From: Symbiodinium natans
Lineage: Eukaryota; Sar; Dinophyceae; Suessiales; Symbiodiniaceae
Reading direction: 5' to 3'
Assembly (NCBI GenBank): GCA_905221605.1
Contig: CAJNDS010001391.1
Location: 384,501 to 448,500, forward strand
Length of the DNA: 64,000 nucleotides
Each line of letters opens with the position of its first letter. Positions within the stretch are counted from its first letter, which is position 1. The notes below the pieces were generated by a model that was not told the origin of the DNA, did no database searches, and saw nothing but the letters and a program-made list of their open reading frames with translations. A program made the position numbers and the translations under genes. Below are positions 47,352-59,500 of this stretch, one piece after another.

Positions 47352-49668
47352 CTTAGCACCATGCAACCCAAGCACCTCTTCGAAGGGATGCTCCATGCTC
47401 GCCAGCTGTTCCTCAGCTGGCTCGGACACTCGTGACCCGAAATTGCGCTTGAGTCGCACCTGCGGGATCCAGGAAGACTGACAGAGCAAGTTTCGAATAT
47501 GTTTGCACGTATACATATATATATATATATGTGTGTGTATATATATATAGACGTGCAAACATGAAGGCATGATTTGGTACGCACACGCACGTATGCACGT
47601 TTGTATGTCTGCGTGCGTGCATGGGTGTGTGGGTGTAAACACACCAAATCATTTAATGTATTTTGGCCGCGGTTCAAAGCCAAGTCTTGCTTCATAATGC
47701 GCGCGCGTGTCATTCCTAGTCTGGTGCACGAGTACCATAGCCACATCATGGACCCAATGAGCTGGCAGCATGAACCACCAGAATACCTGCGTAAAATGTG
47801 TGTGCGTGTGTGCGGAACTTCTGTTTCTAAGAGTCTTTCAGATATGGTGACATGAGGTTCCAGCTGAGAAAGTTTTGTTGCAACAGTTGCAGGGGAACTG
47901 GGTACTCAAGCTATGCCTTGGAGTGGCATACAGCTCGGGACGCCGAACCGTGTACCTCAATGATCGATGCGTTTGTGATTTTTAGCTGGCTGTGCATCCT
48001 GTGACTGTTTTGCAGCTAGGCTCCCAAATATCCTGAGCATTGAATGCTCAAAGCAAACAAACTTCGCAAGATCAGGAGTCTAGCAGGCACCAATCTCCGA
48101 ACGAGTCTCAAAGGTGCTTTGCACGATTGACATCAGCTCTGAGTGCTGATGGTCTGCCAGCCTCAGGGTGCTTCACAGAGTGTTTTCGGGTCCTGAGGGT
48201 TATGGGCCGCTCCTCCAAAAGCACGCTTACACGGAAGCCCGCGGCATGAGAGTCCATTCCAGGTTAGGAAGCCGGGATTGCATGATCCACCCTACGACCA
48301 GAAAAGCATGCTCGGACCAAGGCAGTGTTCCGCCCTACTCGTCCTACTTGCGATGCGCTGGTAAGGAAAAACACGTCCAAGTCGCGCCAAAATCCGCTCT
48401 TGCTCCCTCGAAACTGCCTGCCACAGAACGCCAGAGCTCTAAGCCAGAACCCAGGTCCTGAAGCTAAACACGAATGAGACGTCGAACCCACTCAGCATCT
48501 GCAGGCCAAGATGTGCAAGTGCTATCAACCAGGCCTTCAAAAAACTCAAGGTTGCCGGGCTGTTTGCCTGAATCGTCGGCGCTGGCATTGCCAGGACGAA
48601 GGCACGGCTACGGCAGCTGAAACGGGGGCTGGTGCGACTGCGACGATGCGGATGCTCGCGCCAAACGATCTCTAAAGCTTCTGAAAAGCTATTCAGTAGT
48701 TGTACTGGGCAAACCGCCACCGAGATGCGGCATGTGCGTTGGTGGTGATCTGCGTCGAATGTCGTGCAGCTCATGTCATTCAGGGTCGCACCAGAAATGG
48801 ACCCGCACCCCAATCTATAGTCTCAAATGTTTGTCCTTTAGTTGCCTGCAGGTGGGGTGCTGGGTCCTGGCCACACAGCTATGAGCCGACGTGGCTGCAG
48901 TGGGGCGAGCAACCTTCGAGCGACCTTCAGGACCCGAGAAAACATTTGAAGATGTCACCACCCCACCCGAGGCACAATCTACTGGCACATGAAGCCTCAA
49001 AGGCCTCTTTCAAAACAAACCCGCAAGCGCCATAGCTACAGACCTTTCTGCGTGTGCGGCATATGCTGGCATATGCTGGCATATGCTGGCATATGCTGGC
49101 ATATGCTGGCATATGCTGGCATATGCTGGCATATGCTGCATAGGTTACGCTGTTCAATCTGATCCTACGGTGCCTCGCAAATGGTCGTAGAACACTTAAT
49201 TCGGTTAACAAATGTTGGTGCAATTCGAGCAGATGGCTGCCCTCTGGCATTTCAAAGAAAGAGCTTCAGGGAGCAAGCTCAATATGCCGATTCGCCTATT
49301 CTGTTTCGAGCCTTGGACAGGACCCAGTGGCAACTTACAGGTGGGCAACAAGTGCCTCTAGGACTGTCGCAAGGCTGTAGACCGTCTGGAGAGTGTCCTT
49401 GGATCAACCCCGCTGCGCAGTCGCCCCATTCTAGAAAGTGCAAGGGTGGAGATAGACACAAGACGACTGGCAGCACGTGGTCTTACGTATTATGGCTTAC
49501 GAAGGTCTCCTCGAGCGGTGATTTGTTCCCTGGCCGTGCATAGACCAAATGCAGCGGACACAGGGTTGCTCCAAAAAAGTTCCCACCCAAGGCTCGTGGT
49601 GGTCGGGACCCAACGTGCTGTGGAATCCATCCAGTGCACGACGATAGTAGTACTCTGCGTCTGCATAC
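47352..49668 (-). CDS. TPR protein exons (third TPR cluster)
   Basis: Exon 49596-49668 (acceptor TGCTACAG) encodes YADAEYYYRRALDGFHSTLG then PDHH. A GA-AG intron joins it in frame to 49356-49397 (DTLQTVYSLATVLE, GC donor), restoring the usual HxDTL turn. Exon 47352-47411 (acceptor GCTGAG, EQLASMEHPFEEVLGLHGAK, GC donor) fits the second TPR helix. A minus frame at 48490-48690 (for example LLNSFSEALEIVWRE) may hold another. This may be a continuation of the 50.6-60.6 kb gene or a separate one; an in-frame stop at 50596-50598 argues for separate. Confidence 0.6.
47508..47548. repeat. (TA)n/(TATG)n microsatellite
   Basis: TATATATA with a GTGTGTG interruption. Similar TA tracts lie at 49903-49952 and 54123-54196. 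Confidence 0.9.
47750..49058. other. mostly intronic or intergenic; no firm exon
   Basis: Besides the weak TPR-like frame noted under the third TPR cluster, no exon can be supported here. Confidence 0.4.
49059..49138. repeat. perfect 10-bp tandem repeat, 8 copies
   Basis: GGCATATGCT repeated head to tail without substitutions, then fading. The unit contains the palindrome GCATATGC, so the whole tract can fold on itself. Confidence 0.95.
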
Positions 49669-49919
49669 CTGTAGCAAAACACATCAAGGACATGTGAGCC
49701 ATCACAGATTACCACCGTCATCGAGAGAATTGCCGCCATTGGCCGTTGTAGGATGACTTCCTACAAGAGATGGCTAGAATGGGCATTTCAAATCACAGCC
49801 CTTCCGTAGGGCAGAGCACATCTTCTTCGACTTCAGCAGGAATGCGAGATTGTTGACCTCAGGATGAGGCCGCTTCATTCCGCTTCGGGCAACACGATCC
49901 AAAGCTATGTATATATATG

Positions 49920-49950
<31 letters not shown>

Positions 49951-50169
49951 GCCCCTTTCAAGTCGAGAAACAGGGAGGGTTATAAAAAAACAACAGGGTA
50001 GGGAGTTAAAAAAAGCGAGGGGGGCCCTTTCTCAAGTCTGCACAGCTATTGAAACAAGACACCGAGGTGAGCGTGTCGCGGTGCTCCCGGCCCAGATGAC
50101 GCTCCCGATTCCGAAGGGCACGCCGGCAGAGTGGCTCCTCGAGGATTTTTTCTTCGGAAGTTTGGGAGA

Positions 50170-50205
50170 CTTTTAGGGTTTAGGGATGTTTAGGGTTTAG
50201 TTTGG
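50170..50205 (+). repeat. short TTTAGGG remnant
   Basis: TTTTAGGGTTTAGGGATGTTTAGGG, three to four units, between TPR clusters. Confidence 0.8.
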
Positions 50206-50544
50206 GAGAACTGTTGCAGGGGTCTTCTCATGTCTGCCTCTGCAGCTGGGCAGCACTCTCCGCTGCTTTTGTTTCGTGACTTCAGGGTTTCGGATTCGGG
50301 GTGGTTTTGGAGCTGTAGTGTGATCTTCAGCGAGGGAGTTGAGAACAAAGAGTTTTAGAGTCACAACCCAGAGCTGAAAGCAGAGGGCTCGTCAAAACCT
50401 GCTTGAGGCAGCACCATGTCTTGCCAGGCATCGGCTTCATCATAGAGCTGCAGCGTCACCCTGGAATGCATCAATCGTGGCTAGAGAGCCCACGGATCTG
50501 ACAAGGGGGGCCCTACCTGTCTATCTTGACCTCCAGCCTGACTG

Positions 50545-50567
50545 CCCCCCCCCCCCCCCCCCCCCCC
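50545..50567. repeat. poly-C tract
   Basis: About 22 consecutive C on plus, just downstream (on minus) of the TPR stop codon. Confidence 0.9.
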
Positions 50568-50595
50568 AGCCCATTTTGCATAGAGATGTCGACGA

Positions 50596-53500
50596 CTAGT
50601 CTTGCACGTCGTTGTACACATCATTGGCTTTCTCAAATTGGATGCAGCCAAAGGCACAGCAGGCTGGCCTTGGAGTGGCTGGGTGTGCTTGGGTGAGGCT
50701 TGCGATGGCTTGCGGGGCCCGTTCACACTGCATACTCAAGCATAGACCTGTTCACATATTTCACATTGGAGCGGGGAAGTAAACCCAGCAGGCCTGATTC
50801 TCAGCAGCAAGCCTAGTTCTGTGCTTTCGAATTGCCGTGCGGAATCCGACTGCAGCCCGAGTGGCCAGGTTGTTCATGCAGGTCAGTGTATGGGGGTGGT
50901 CTTCGCCCAACCTGCACTAAGCCATGGACAGGTTGTCCAGGAACTGAGACCGGGTGCAACTTTTCACCTTGAGACCTCCAAAACTGTTTCTTTTCGTGCC
51001 AAGCCCAACGAAACCGGCTCGGCCTGAGCTGCAGGCCCTTGTAGGCCATGTACCTCAGCAAATTCGGCAAGTTCTGAAACCGAAGCAGCCTTGCAGCCAG
51101 CGGCACACTGACATCGACACGGTGCTACGACTACGATAGGCCACATGCCTCTCCCTTGTCCGAGGTGCTGCATCTTCTTGGCGTTCTGCATGTCACCCTT
51201 AACCTCGAGGAGGCACGCGAGGCCACCTTCATCGCATGCACAGGCGCCCTTTCGTCGTGACAGCGTCGTGACTCCACTTGATCAAGGTCGACAGGCCTAT
51301 GTTCATCTCTTGCCCCGGACCCAATCACCCAACTCATTTTCAAGAGTACTTTGGCAGGGCAAGTTGGGGTGACTCCGATGCAGAAGCCCGGGAAGACCGC
51401 GGGACTGAGCAAATGCAGCGGGTCCATGCTCCCAAGTTAAAGCAAGGAGCTGAGGCTTCGCAGCGTGTCTGGGTTCTCGAGTCCCAGCCTCCTTTCTCCT
51501 CAAAGGACACGGTCCACAGTGCGGAATCCCTTTCTCACTGCACTAACACACTACTTCGGCCAAGGTCAAGAATAGAATGAATAGACTTTTACCTCAGAAA
51601 TGTTCCCTCTTCCTCACATCCTAATTTGCGCTCTCAAAGAATGCAGCATCAGGTTGCTCACAACTGGCAGGCTTCACAGACATGGGGCTTCAGGTTTCGG
51701 CACATCTGTGATGTCGCAACTGTTGCGATGCGTCCGAGGCGCGGCCCTCCACCACATGGCGGTAAAGCTTCTCTGCCTCATCAGAGTTGTTCCCCAGAAG
51801 AACCTGACAGCAGTTGAAGGAAATCGAAGACTTCAGGCTGAGTCTTAGGGTACAGAGCACTAGTTACGAGTTCGTTTGGTCGACTTTTGTATTATTTGCA
51901 GAGGTTTCCTGTGTCTCTGGCTGCTAGTACACTCGAACTGCTTCACATCCAAATACAGTGAACTGCAGTAACTACGGGATTTCTGGCTTGTCTGATGGTT
52001 CGAAGTCTCCGTGCTCCCTTGTTACAACATTTCTGATTGGGCGCAGGCTGCAAATACGGTGAGTTTTGTTGGCTTTTGCCGCCCCCCACCCCACAACCCA
52101 CGTGCAAGGGCGCGATACAGGCTTCTCAAAGGTCTTGCTTGTGAAGCAAGAAAGAGAAAGGATACGGCTTGGCTGCAAATGTGCTCGGCCCATGAAAGAA
52201 GGTATGGCTTTGACCTGGCTTTTCAATGGGGCGCCCCCATTTGCAAGAGTGTCAGTACACACCTTCTATCTTGCCGCATGTTTGGGTTGATCGATCGACT
52301 GATTTGACTGCAGCTCGCTTTAAAGGCGATCCTGGTTGGGGCGATTCCTCTAGACGAGGAGGGTCTCCAGCAGTCTCCATGGATTGAGGTCTGGCCTCCA
52401 GCCTTTTGCATCCTGAAACCTGCAGACATCAGCAGTGACCCTGCAGGGTCCCTTCGCCAGGCGGCAGCCAAGTTGTGCTCGTAGGTCAGGGTGTCCGGGT
52501 GGTCCAAGCCTCGGCACACAGAGCCCAGGATAAGGTTCTTTTATAGGCGATGCAAGTGGGCCACGGTTGCAAGCAAACACAAGCGGAGCTCAACGGCCGC
52601 ATCCCGCTGCGCCTACCAAATCCAGTGCTGTTCTGAGCCCCCTGGCCGAGCCGAGACGTAGCACCAGCCCGTGCCTGACAGCGAAAACTTCACAAGGTCC
52701 CAATAACTGTTTGCATACTGGCAGGGGAGATTTTGCGGGGCCATGGAAGGAGCGAGCACGTACATCGAGAAAAGGCACAAACTTAGCATTACCATGCAGT
52801 ACCTATAGTATCAAGAGCTGAATGAGCTCTGTCGAAATGAGGCCGGGCCTCGCGGTAGAGCTGCTCCGCCTAGGGCAGGTCACTATCACAGAATGGCATC
52901 GATTGCATGCACCATTGTCCAAGGCTCCCTTGGCAGTTCAACGATCCATAACCATTTCCTTGACTCACCTCTAAGACCCTCAAGACTTCGGCAGCATGCT
53001 GAGCCCTTGCCTTCTGTGTGTCGAAGCGGGATTTGTCATCCCGATCCTTTAGGACCAGTGCCAGGTTGTTCTTGCAGCCTCGGCTCCACCAGCTGATCCT
53101 CTCTTTGCTTTGCTTCAGAGGACTTGAGGGAAATTCGGCTCTCTCTTGCCTTATTCAGGTTGAAGCCTGGTGAATGCCAAGGCACGGAAAATTTCTGGAT
53201 GGTCTTCACCGTGTAGAGTCTTGGATGGAGCATTGGAAGTGGCAGGCAGCACATCACCAGCACGCGAGAACTGCCTATGTAGGGTCCTTTCTTAGGCTGG
53301 AGACGTCAGTACTCAGTAATCTTAGACAGTTGGCAAAGGAAAGAGAGAGGCCCTCACAGGCAGCGCAATCCCTCTACAATCCTGTCTCATGAAGCACTGT
53401 GGCAAGCTCTGGCTAGCTATCCCGGACACTCGAAGCATGGACAAGTGGGCGGCATGCATACATTCCATGCATGCCAAACAAAATACACCGCGCCCAGGCG

Positions 53501-56500
53501 CTCGACGGCCGGAAAGTGCGCGTTCGTGAAGCGCCTGAGCCTTTGCGTTCCGCAGAAGGGCTGCGAGAGCTACGATGAGCTGCGAGATGCCATCGGGGAA
53601 GCACTGCCGGATTTTCAGCTAAACGGTTTCAGCTCAGTAGTCTGTCTAAACTTTGAACCGAAGCCCCGCAACTGCAGCTCAAAACCCCGTCGACATCCCT
53701 CACGGCGCGGGGGGGGCCTCCTCGAAGCTGCCCTTGAGCCTGCTCAGAAAGTTTTCAACCCTTCGGGTGTACACGCGCGGTTTGGGTTGCGAGACACATC
53801 GTGTTTTGGCAGGTGCCCGTGGCTGGCGCAGGGCCACGTTGGGGGGGTGCATGGGCCTGAGCAGCCCAGCCAGATCGCTGACACTTTGCAGCGTGTCGTG
53901 ATGGAGGCCTCAGTCGTTTTGGGTGTGAGAAATGCCCTTCACTCGTTTGGAGACAAGCGTTCAGGGCGTCACAGGATGTTGATCGCATGCAGGAGGGCTC
54001 TGAACGGCCAAACTCTACGTACCGACAGTAGACGTCAGGAAAGTCTCTGCTCTCTGGCGTCACCTAGAGAAACAAAGTCTTCAAGCTGGCAGATGAAAAA
54101 TCATGTGCGTATGCATAACTGTGTATCTACATCTAGACCTATATCTATATCATATATCTATATCATATATCTATACATATATATATATATATATATTTGT
54201 GTGGGGCGTGTGCTGGTAACTACGTGACGGCACCATGAGCACGACGACCCTGCCCAACAGAGCTGCGCGGCTTCCATACTTCGTCTCGCGCGTCGTCAGG
54301 GCCCGCCGATAGAGTGCCTCGGCCTCAGCGTACCTGCACGGCACACCCCGTTTCGGTGGTTTGAGTTCGGATGTAGAGATTTAGAAGGGGGCTCGAGTTT
54401 GCTCATGCCAGGCGAGGTGCAAGAAGACCAGCAAGTGAAGTCGCAACATTTTCACCCCACCTCACGAAAACCCGGGCCTGCCCTTCTCCTTGAGGAGGTG
54501 AGCGAGATTGGTTACGCTGGCCACGGTCACCTCAGGTGCTGGGGGGGTGCTTTGCTGGAAGGGTTTGAGATGGTTTGAGTGTTGGGGTTCAGTAGACTCA
54601 AGCTTTGGCCCAAGCATCAGACACCCTGCGGCAAAGGCCACAGGCCAACATCCTCATCAACCTCTCAACCCCAGATCCTGCAGCCTGCCACCCAGACCAT
54701 ATCATGCAGAGTGGCATTGTGCATGGGGCCCAAAGAGGCCTCCTGGCTGGCGAGGACACGGCGCTGTAGGGGCTCCGCCTGAGCAAATGCAGAGGCTTGA
54801 CCGGGTTTCATTCCGGTTCCGATTTCTTTCGGAAAGGGTCCTTCCAGGGAGTCTCTAGGGCATACACATGCGTGAGCCACGTGTTTCAGCTGCATGTCCA
54901 CAGTGCAGCTCCGCGCACCTTGTCCAGCTGGCCCATCAATCTGTACATGTAGGCCAGGCTTGCAACCTGGTTCCAGGGCAACTGTCTTGCCCGTTCAACC
55001 GCCCGTCCGCGCACCACCATTCTGCATGATCCCCAATGGGGAAAGCATTCTCATGGCAGCAAAGCCGAGCAGCCGCATGAAGCGTCTCCAGGTGGTCCGG
55101 ACCTAGGGACGTCTCCCGCACCTTTGCAGCTGCAAAGTCTTATCAGTACACTGAGATGCGAGGCCTACTGAAGGGCCGCTGCGGGTTGAAGACTTTGTGC
55201 GCCATGGGATGCTCTCTCTGCATCTTCTGTCCAAAAAGCATCAACGACTCTTTGCCAGAAACCCCCCAAACCCCCAAGGGCAGCCCTGAACCCAACGTGC
55301 AACCGCTCCTTGATGATCCGAAGGTTGTGCCTCTCTGCCTGGCAGAGGAGTGGAAAGTTCAGTCGGTGCCCGGGGAACATCCGAGCACCATTCCTCCCCT
55401 TTTCTCCGTTCGTCTCGCAGTGCGAAGCACTGGGGCCTAGGTCTGATCTCCCTAAGTTTCAAGCGCCAAATCATCAAGCAAGAAGAGGCTTTCGCCAACT
55501 TCTGCCTGACCAGACGTTTGCAAAGGAACCGTGGAACCTTACCAAGAAGCCGCAGCCACCCAGCCCTAAGCACATCAGCACATCTCTCAAAACTGGCAGC
55601 GTAACTAGCAGTCACAGGGGCATCTTTGGGATCACAGGATTGATTGAGCTGAGGGTCAGAATCAAGACGTAAGCCGATCAGAACGGCGCGCAGCGCACTA
55701 AGTGCGCATGTGAAGACTACGACCTCTACATGTCAAGTGAGAATGCTCAGTTTCCCTGGAGCCAAGGACATGCGTCAACCTCCCGGCGGAAAGACCGCAA
55801 GGTTGCCCAGGCAGCCTCATTGAGCTTGCCAAGAGCCAGGGCGTTGTCAGCTAACATCTGCAATGCCACAAGCCTGAAGGTCACGAGAACATTGGGGCAA
55901 CCATCGCTTCGGGAGTGGGCTCAGCTGTGTTGCGCCTTCCTACTTCTACCACCCCCACTACCGCTGCTTCACTCATCAGCTCTCCTGTTTTGCATTACAA
56001 GGCCATGACATGCCATGACATGCAAGGAAGTTGCCAGCAGCCTATGCATCGGTGTACTTTTCACGAGTATTTCTGATATGAAATATGTCTATGTGAGAAG
56101 GACCTACCTTCCCGACTTCCCCCCACCCCCCCATGTCTGCCGCACAGCCGCGTGTCTGGATGCAGATGGCCTTGCTTCTTCTCCTCAAGCGCAATGCCAA
56201 AAGGCCATCGTCAATTTTCACAACTACTTACTGGCAGCAGCGCACAAGCCACATTCATGCAAACAGCCAACCTAGCTCCGGAAGACTGCAACCCCGAACC
56301 TGCCAAGTCCAGCACTCTAGCACCCTGAGGCAGGGTGCCCTGTACTCCAGGGTCTTCTGGAGCAGGGGCTCAGCCTCTTTGTGCTTCCCCTGACAGGGCG
56401 CCATCCTTTCCTCTATATCCGTGTCTTTATCCGTGTCAAGCAAGGGCAGGCCCAACTCCGTCCCTTCGAACATCTGCAAGCCAAGACCACTTTGGGGTGA

Positions 56501-59500
56501 AGGCGCGCGGAGTCTGACCCAAGCCTTTTTAAGTGGTGCTACAGTAGCTTGATGGGGAACAGTGCCTGCGAGCTGTAGATGGCGGAAAGTTCCGCGATGC
56601 TGGCCATCTCGGTTGAGTAACGTAAGGAACGACAGCCACCGCACAGGCAGATGTCACTCATTCTCTTGAATTTGACGAACAACCACAAAGGCTGCAGTAA
56701 GGCGTGAACTGTGTCTGGATGATTCTCGCCCAGCTTGGCCTGACATGCTTTGCCGATTTGTGACAGCTTGACAGAACAAAAACATCATGGAACACTGAAA
56801 GCCTCTGGCCTTGAAGCCCTCCAAAGCACCCTCCTGGAGTGGCTCCGCCTCCTGCAAGAGCTAGTGGAGTGGTGCGGCTTCTCTTTTTTGCTTCCGATTT
56901 TCCAAACTACTCATCACAACTCCACCGGCGATGCACGGTCCCATTCGTGGTTGCGGGATGGCATCGGGCTGGGGATCTGGATGCTCTGCTCTCGAAAGCC
57001 TTAGGGCCTCAGGGGGTTGGGCCTGGAGTGGGTCGGGGGTATTCGGGTGGCACATTCATCTAAGACCTTAGCGTTCAGCTGACCAGCCCATAGCTATCAA
57101 TGTTGACGCGGGGTGGGTCTTCAAACCTTCACAATCCCTCACAGAGTGTAGTGACCCAGCTGCCTGCGCCTTGCCCAAAACTTCCATCACAGAGGCCAGC
57201 CTAGATGATGGGACATTGTGCCCAAGCGCGTGCATGCCGGGCATGTGTGACTGAATCGACTACGACCCTGACTTAACAATGGGCGGACCTTTACACGGAG
57301 TGGTGGCTTACAAATGGGATGCTCTTCGTTCAGGCGCAGCCTCTCGCACATCTGAAACCGGAACGTGTGCCGCTTCTTACAACGGAGTTCATGTTGCAGT
57401 GATGTTTCAGGAATTGGCGCAGCACGCCCTTGAAGAGAATCATAGAATCAGGACTGGAACTGCCCCGGCACACAGGGGGCGGAGATCGGCGATCGTGACT
57501 AAACTTGGCGAGTCAGTGAACTGTTCAGGGCATGGCGTTCACTACTGTGCCAACTGAATCCGCAAACTGGATGCAAACCTCTGCAGTTGCTCATGATACG
57601 AGTATCACGATAAGGCATGGTCTCCCTGCAACAGCCCTGGGTTAACCTGTGGTCACTCGTGCCTTCAACCCTGAAGCCAAAAGCCCGACCTCCGAGCCCG
57701 CGAAAAACAGTGACGTGCGTATGAGAGGCGAGGCCACTGCGCTCAGCGTCTCCGGGTGCTGTGGCCCGAGCTCGCCGGTGATGCCTGGACGGGTTAGATT
57801 GAGGGAGCTTTGGGAGTTCAGGGTTCTCCCTCGAGGGTCTCGCTATGCAAGGGCACGAAAAGCAGGCTAGGATATCAGGAGGCGCAGCGTGACCGCATGT
57901 CGAAACTATTTTTGGTTTTGGAAGCCTCATTCCTTGCGGTTGCAATCTTGGGCCCTCACTCGCCTGGGATGCTCCCCGTCTACACTCGGGTGCTGTCAAG
58001 GTGGGAGCCATGGCACTGAAAAAACTGCCGGCCCACTCTGCTGCTACAGGTGTCATGCTCCCAATCCTACAAGCGGTTTGCCAGTAGCTTTAAGGTGTCA
58101 GTCGAAGTTGCCTCGGACCACCCGCTGCAGGATCTGCTCTGCCTGCAAAATCGTGTCGGATCTGGTTTTGTGGGGGGCCAAGCGTCTCCTCCCTTACCAA
58201 TACAGGTCCAAGCTAGGTTTCGTGGACCAGTGGAGCCCCACCAGTGCAACAACCGTGTCACCCTGTGCGCTGAGCCCCGCGATCTGCCTCCTGAGCTTGG
58301 CCACGGTTCTTCAACACGAGCGCCAGCCGGTGCAAGCAGTTCCTCGGCTTGCATCGAAGTGCCCCAGAGGGGAGGCCCAGGATTAACGGAAGCAACGGTC
58401 CATTGCCCAAGGCCCAAGGAATGAGCAGTTACTGTTGCTCCTTGTGTTCTTGTCTCCCAAGCCCTCTGCCAGCATGACAAATGCAATCGTCACTCCAAGG
58501 TTCAGCGTATCCAGGTGCCACGAACCCAGCTCTATGTCCAGACCCGTCGCCGCATTGCGGTAGAGCCGCCTGAGTTCAAGCAGGCAATGAGCGGACTTCA
58601 ACCTGCACGAAGCTTCAGATGTCTCCGACGACGCAGCAAAAGCAGCATCTCCCCCAGCAGCACGCAGCGCAAGAGGCGGGTTAAGTTGTACTCGACGATA
58701 AAAAAAAAAAACAGAGACACCCTTCTGACTATTTTCCCGAGGTGCTCGGCTTCCGCATAGTCGCCAAGCGCCGCATCGATGGCAGCCTTAGGGCCGCGGA
58801 GCAGATCTCGACTTCAGGCCCCCCCTTCCATGCCAGCCCTTTTTTGGGGGCTCATGTTTTTTTGCGGCCGTGCGACGAGGTTGCAGGCCGTGCGCAAGGC
58901 GTCCGGATGGTTGTGGCCTTCCGACGGGCTTCTTCAGACCAAAGGAAGAGTCTCTTGGTCATCATTCTGATTCATTCTTCCTTCCAATCCACTTTAGATC
59001 TCGAAGCACTCCCAAAGAACCATGCCAGATTCAAGGGCAGGTGCCTGGCGGAGAATCTTTTATACAGTCGCTACCCTCCCATAGTGCACGTGTGGCTTAT
59101 CACCGTGTTCACGGGCTACAGTGAGGTTCAATGAAGGTCAAGCTACAAGCGCTAAGGTCTCCTGACTCCACAGCCTCAGACAAGATCCTAGGTCTGGAAG
59201 CTTCGCTCTGAAACTGGGCTGCAGGCCAACCCGATTCTCAAGCGCCTGCAGCACAGGAGGGCTTGGGTACAGGCCACGCCGCCTTCTGGATCTCAACGTT
59301 TGAGGCTTCGACTCCCTCTCCCCCTTCCCGCTCCCGCTCCCTCTCCCTCTCCCCCTCCCGCTCCCGCTCCCTCTCCCTCTCCCCCCTGCCTCGCCCTCTC
59401 CCTCTCCCTCTCCCTTTCCCTTTCCCTCTCCCTTTCCCTTTCCCTTTCCCTTCCATTGCCCTTCCTTTCCCTCATCTTCCCTCCCATCCCCTTCCATTCC

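Noticed and set aside
49059-49138. CRISPR-like array
   Set aside because: Direct 10-bp tandem repeat without spacers, in a eukaryotic genome context.
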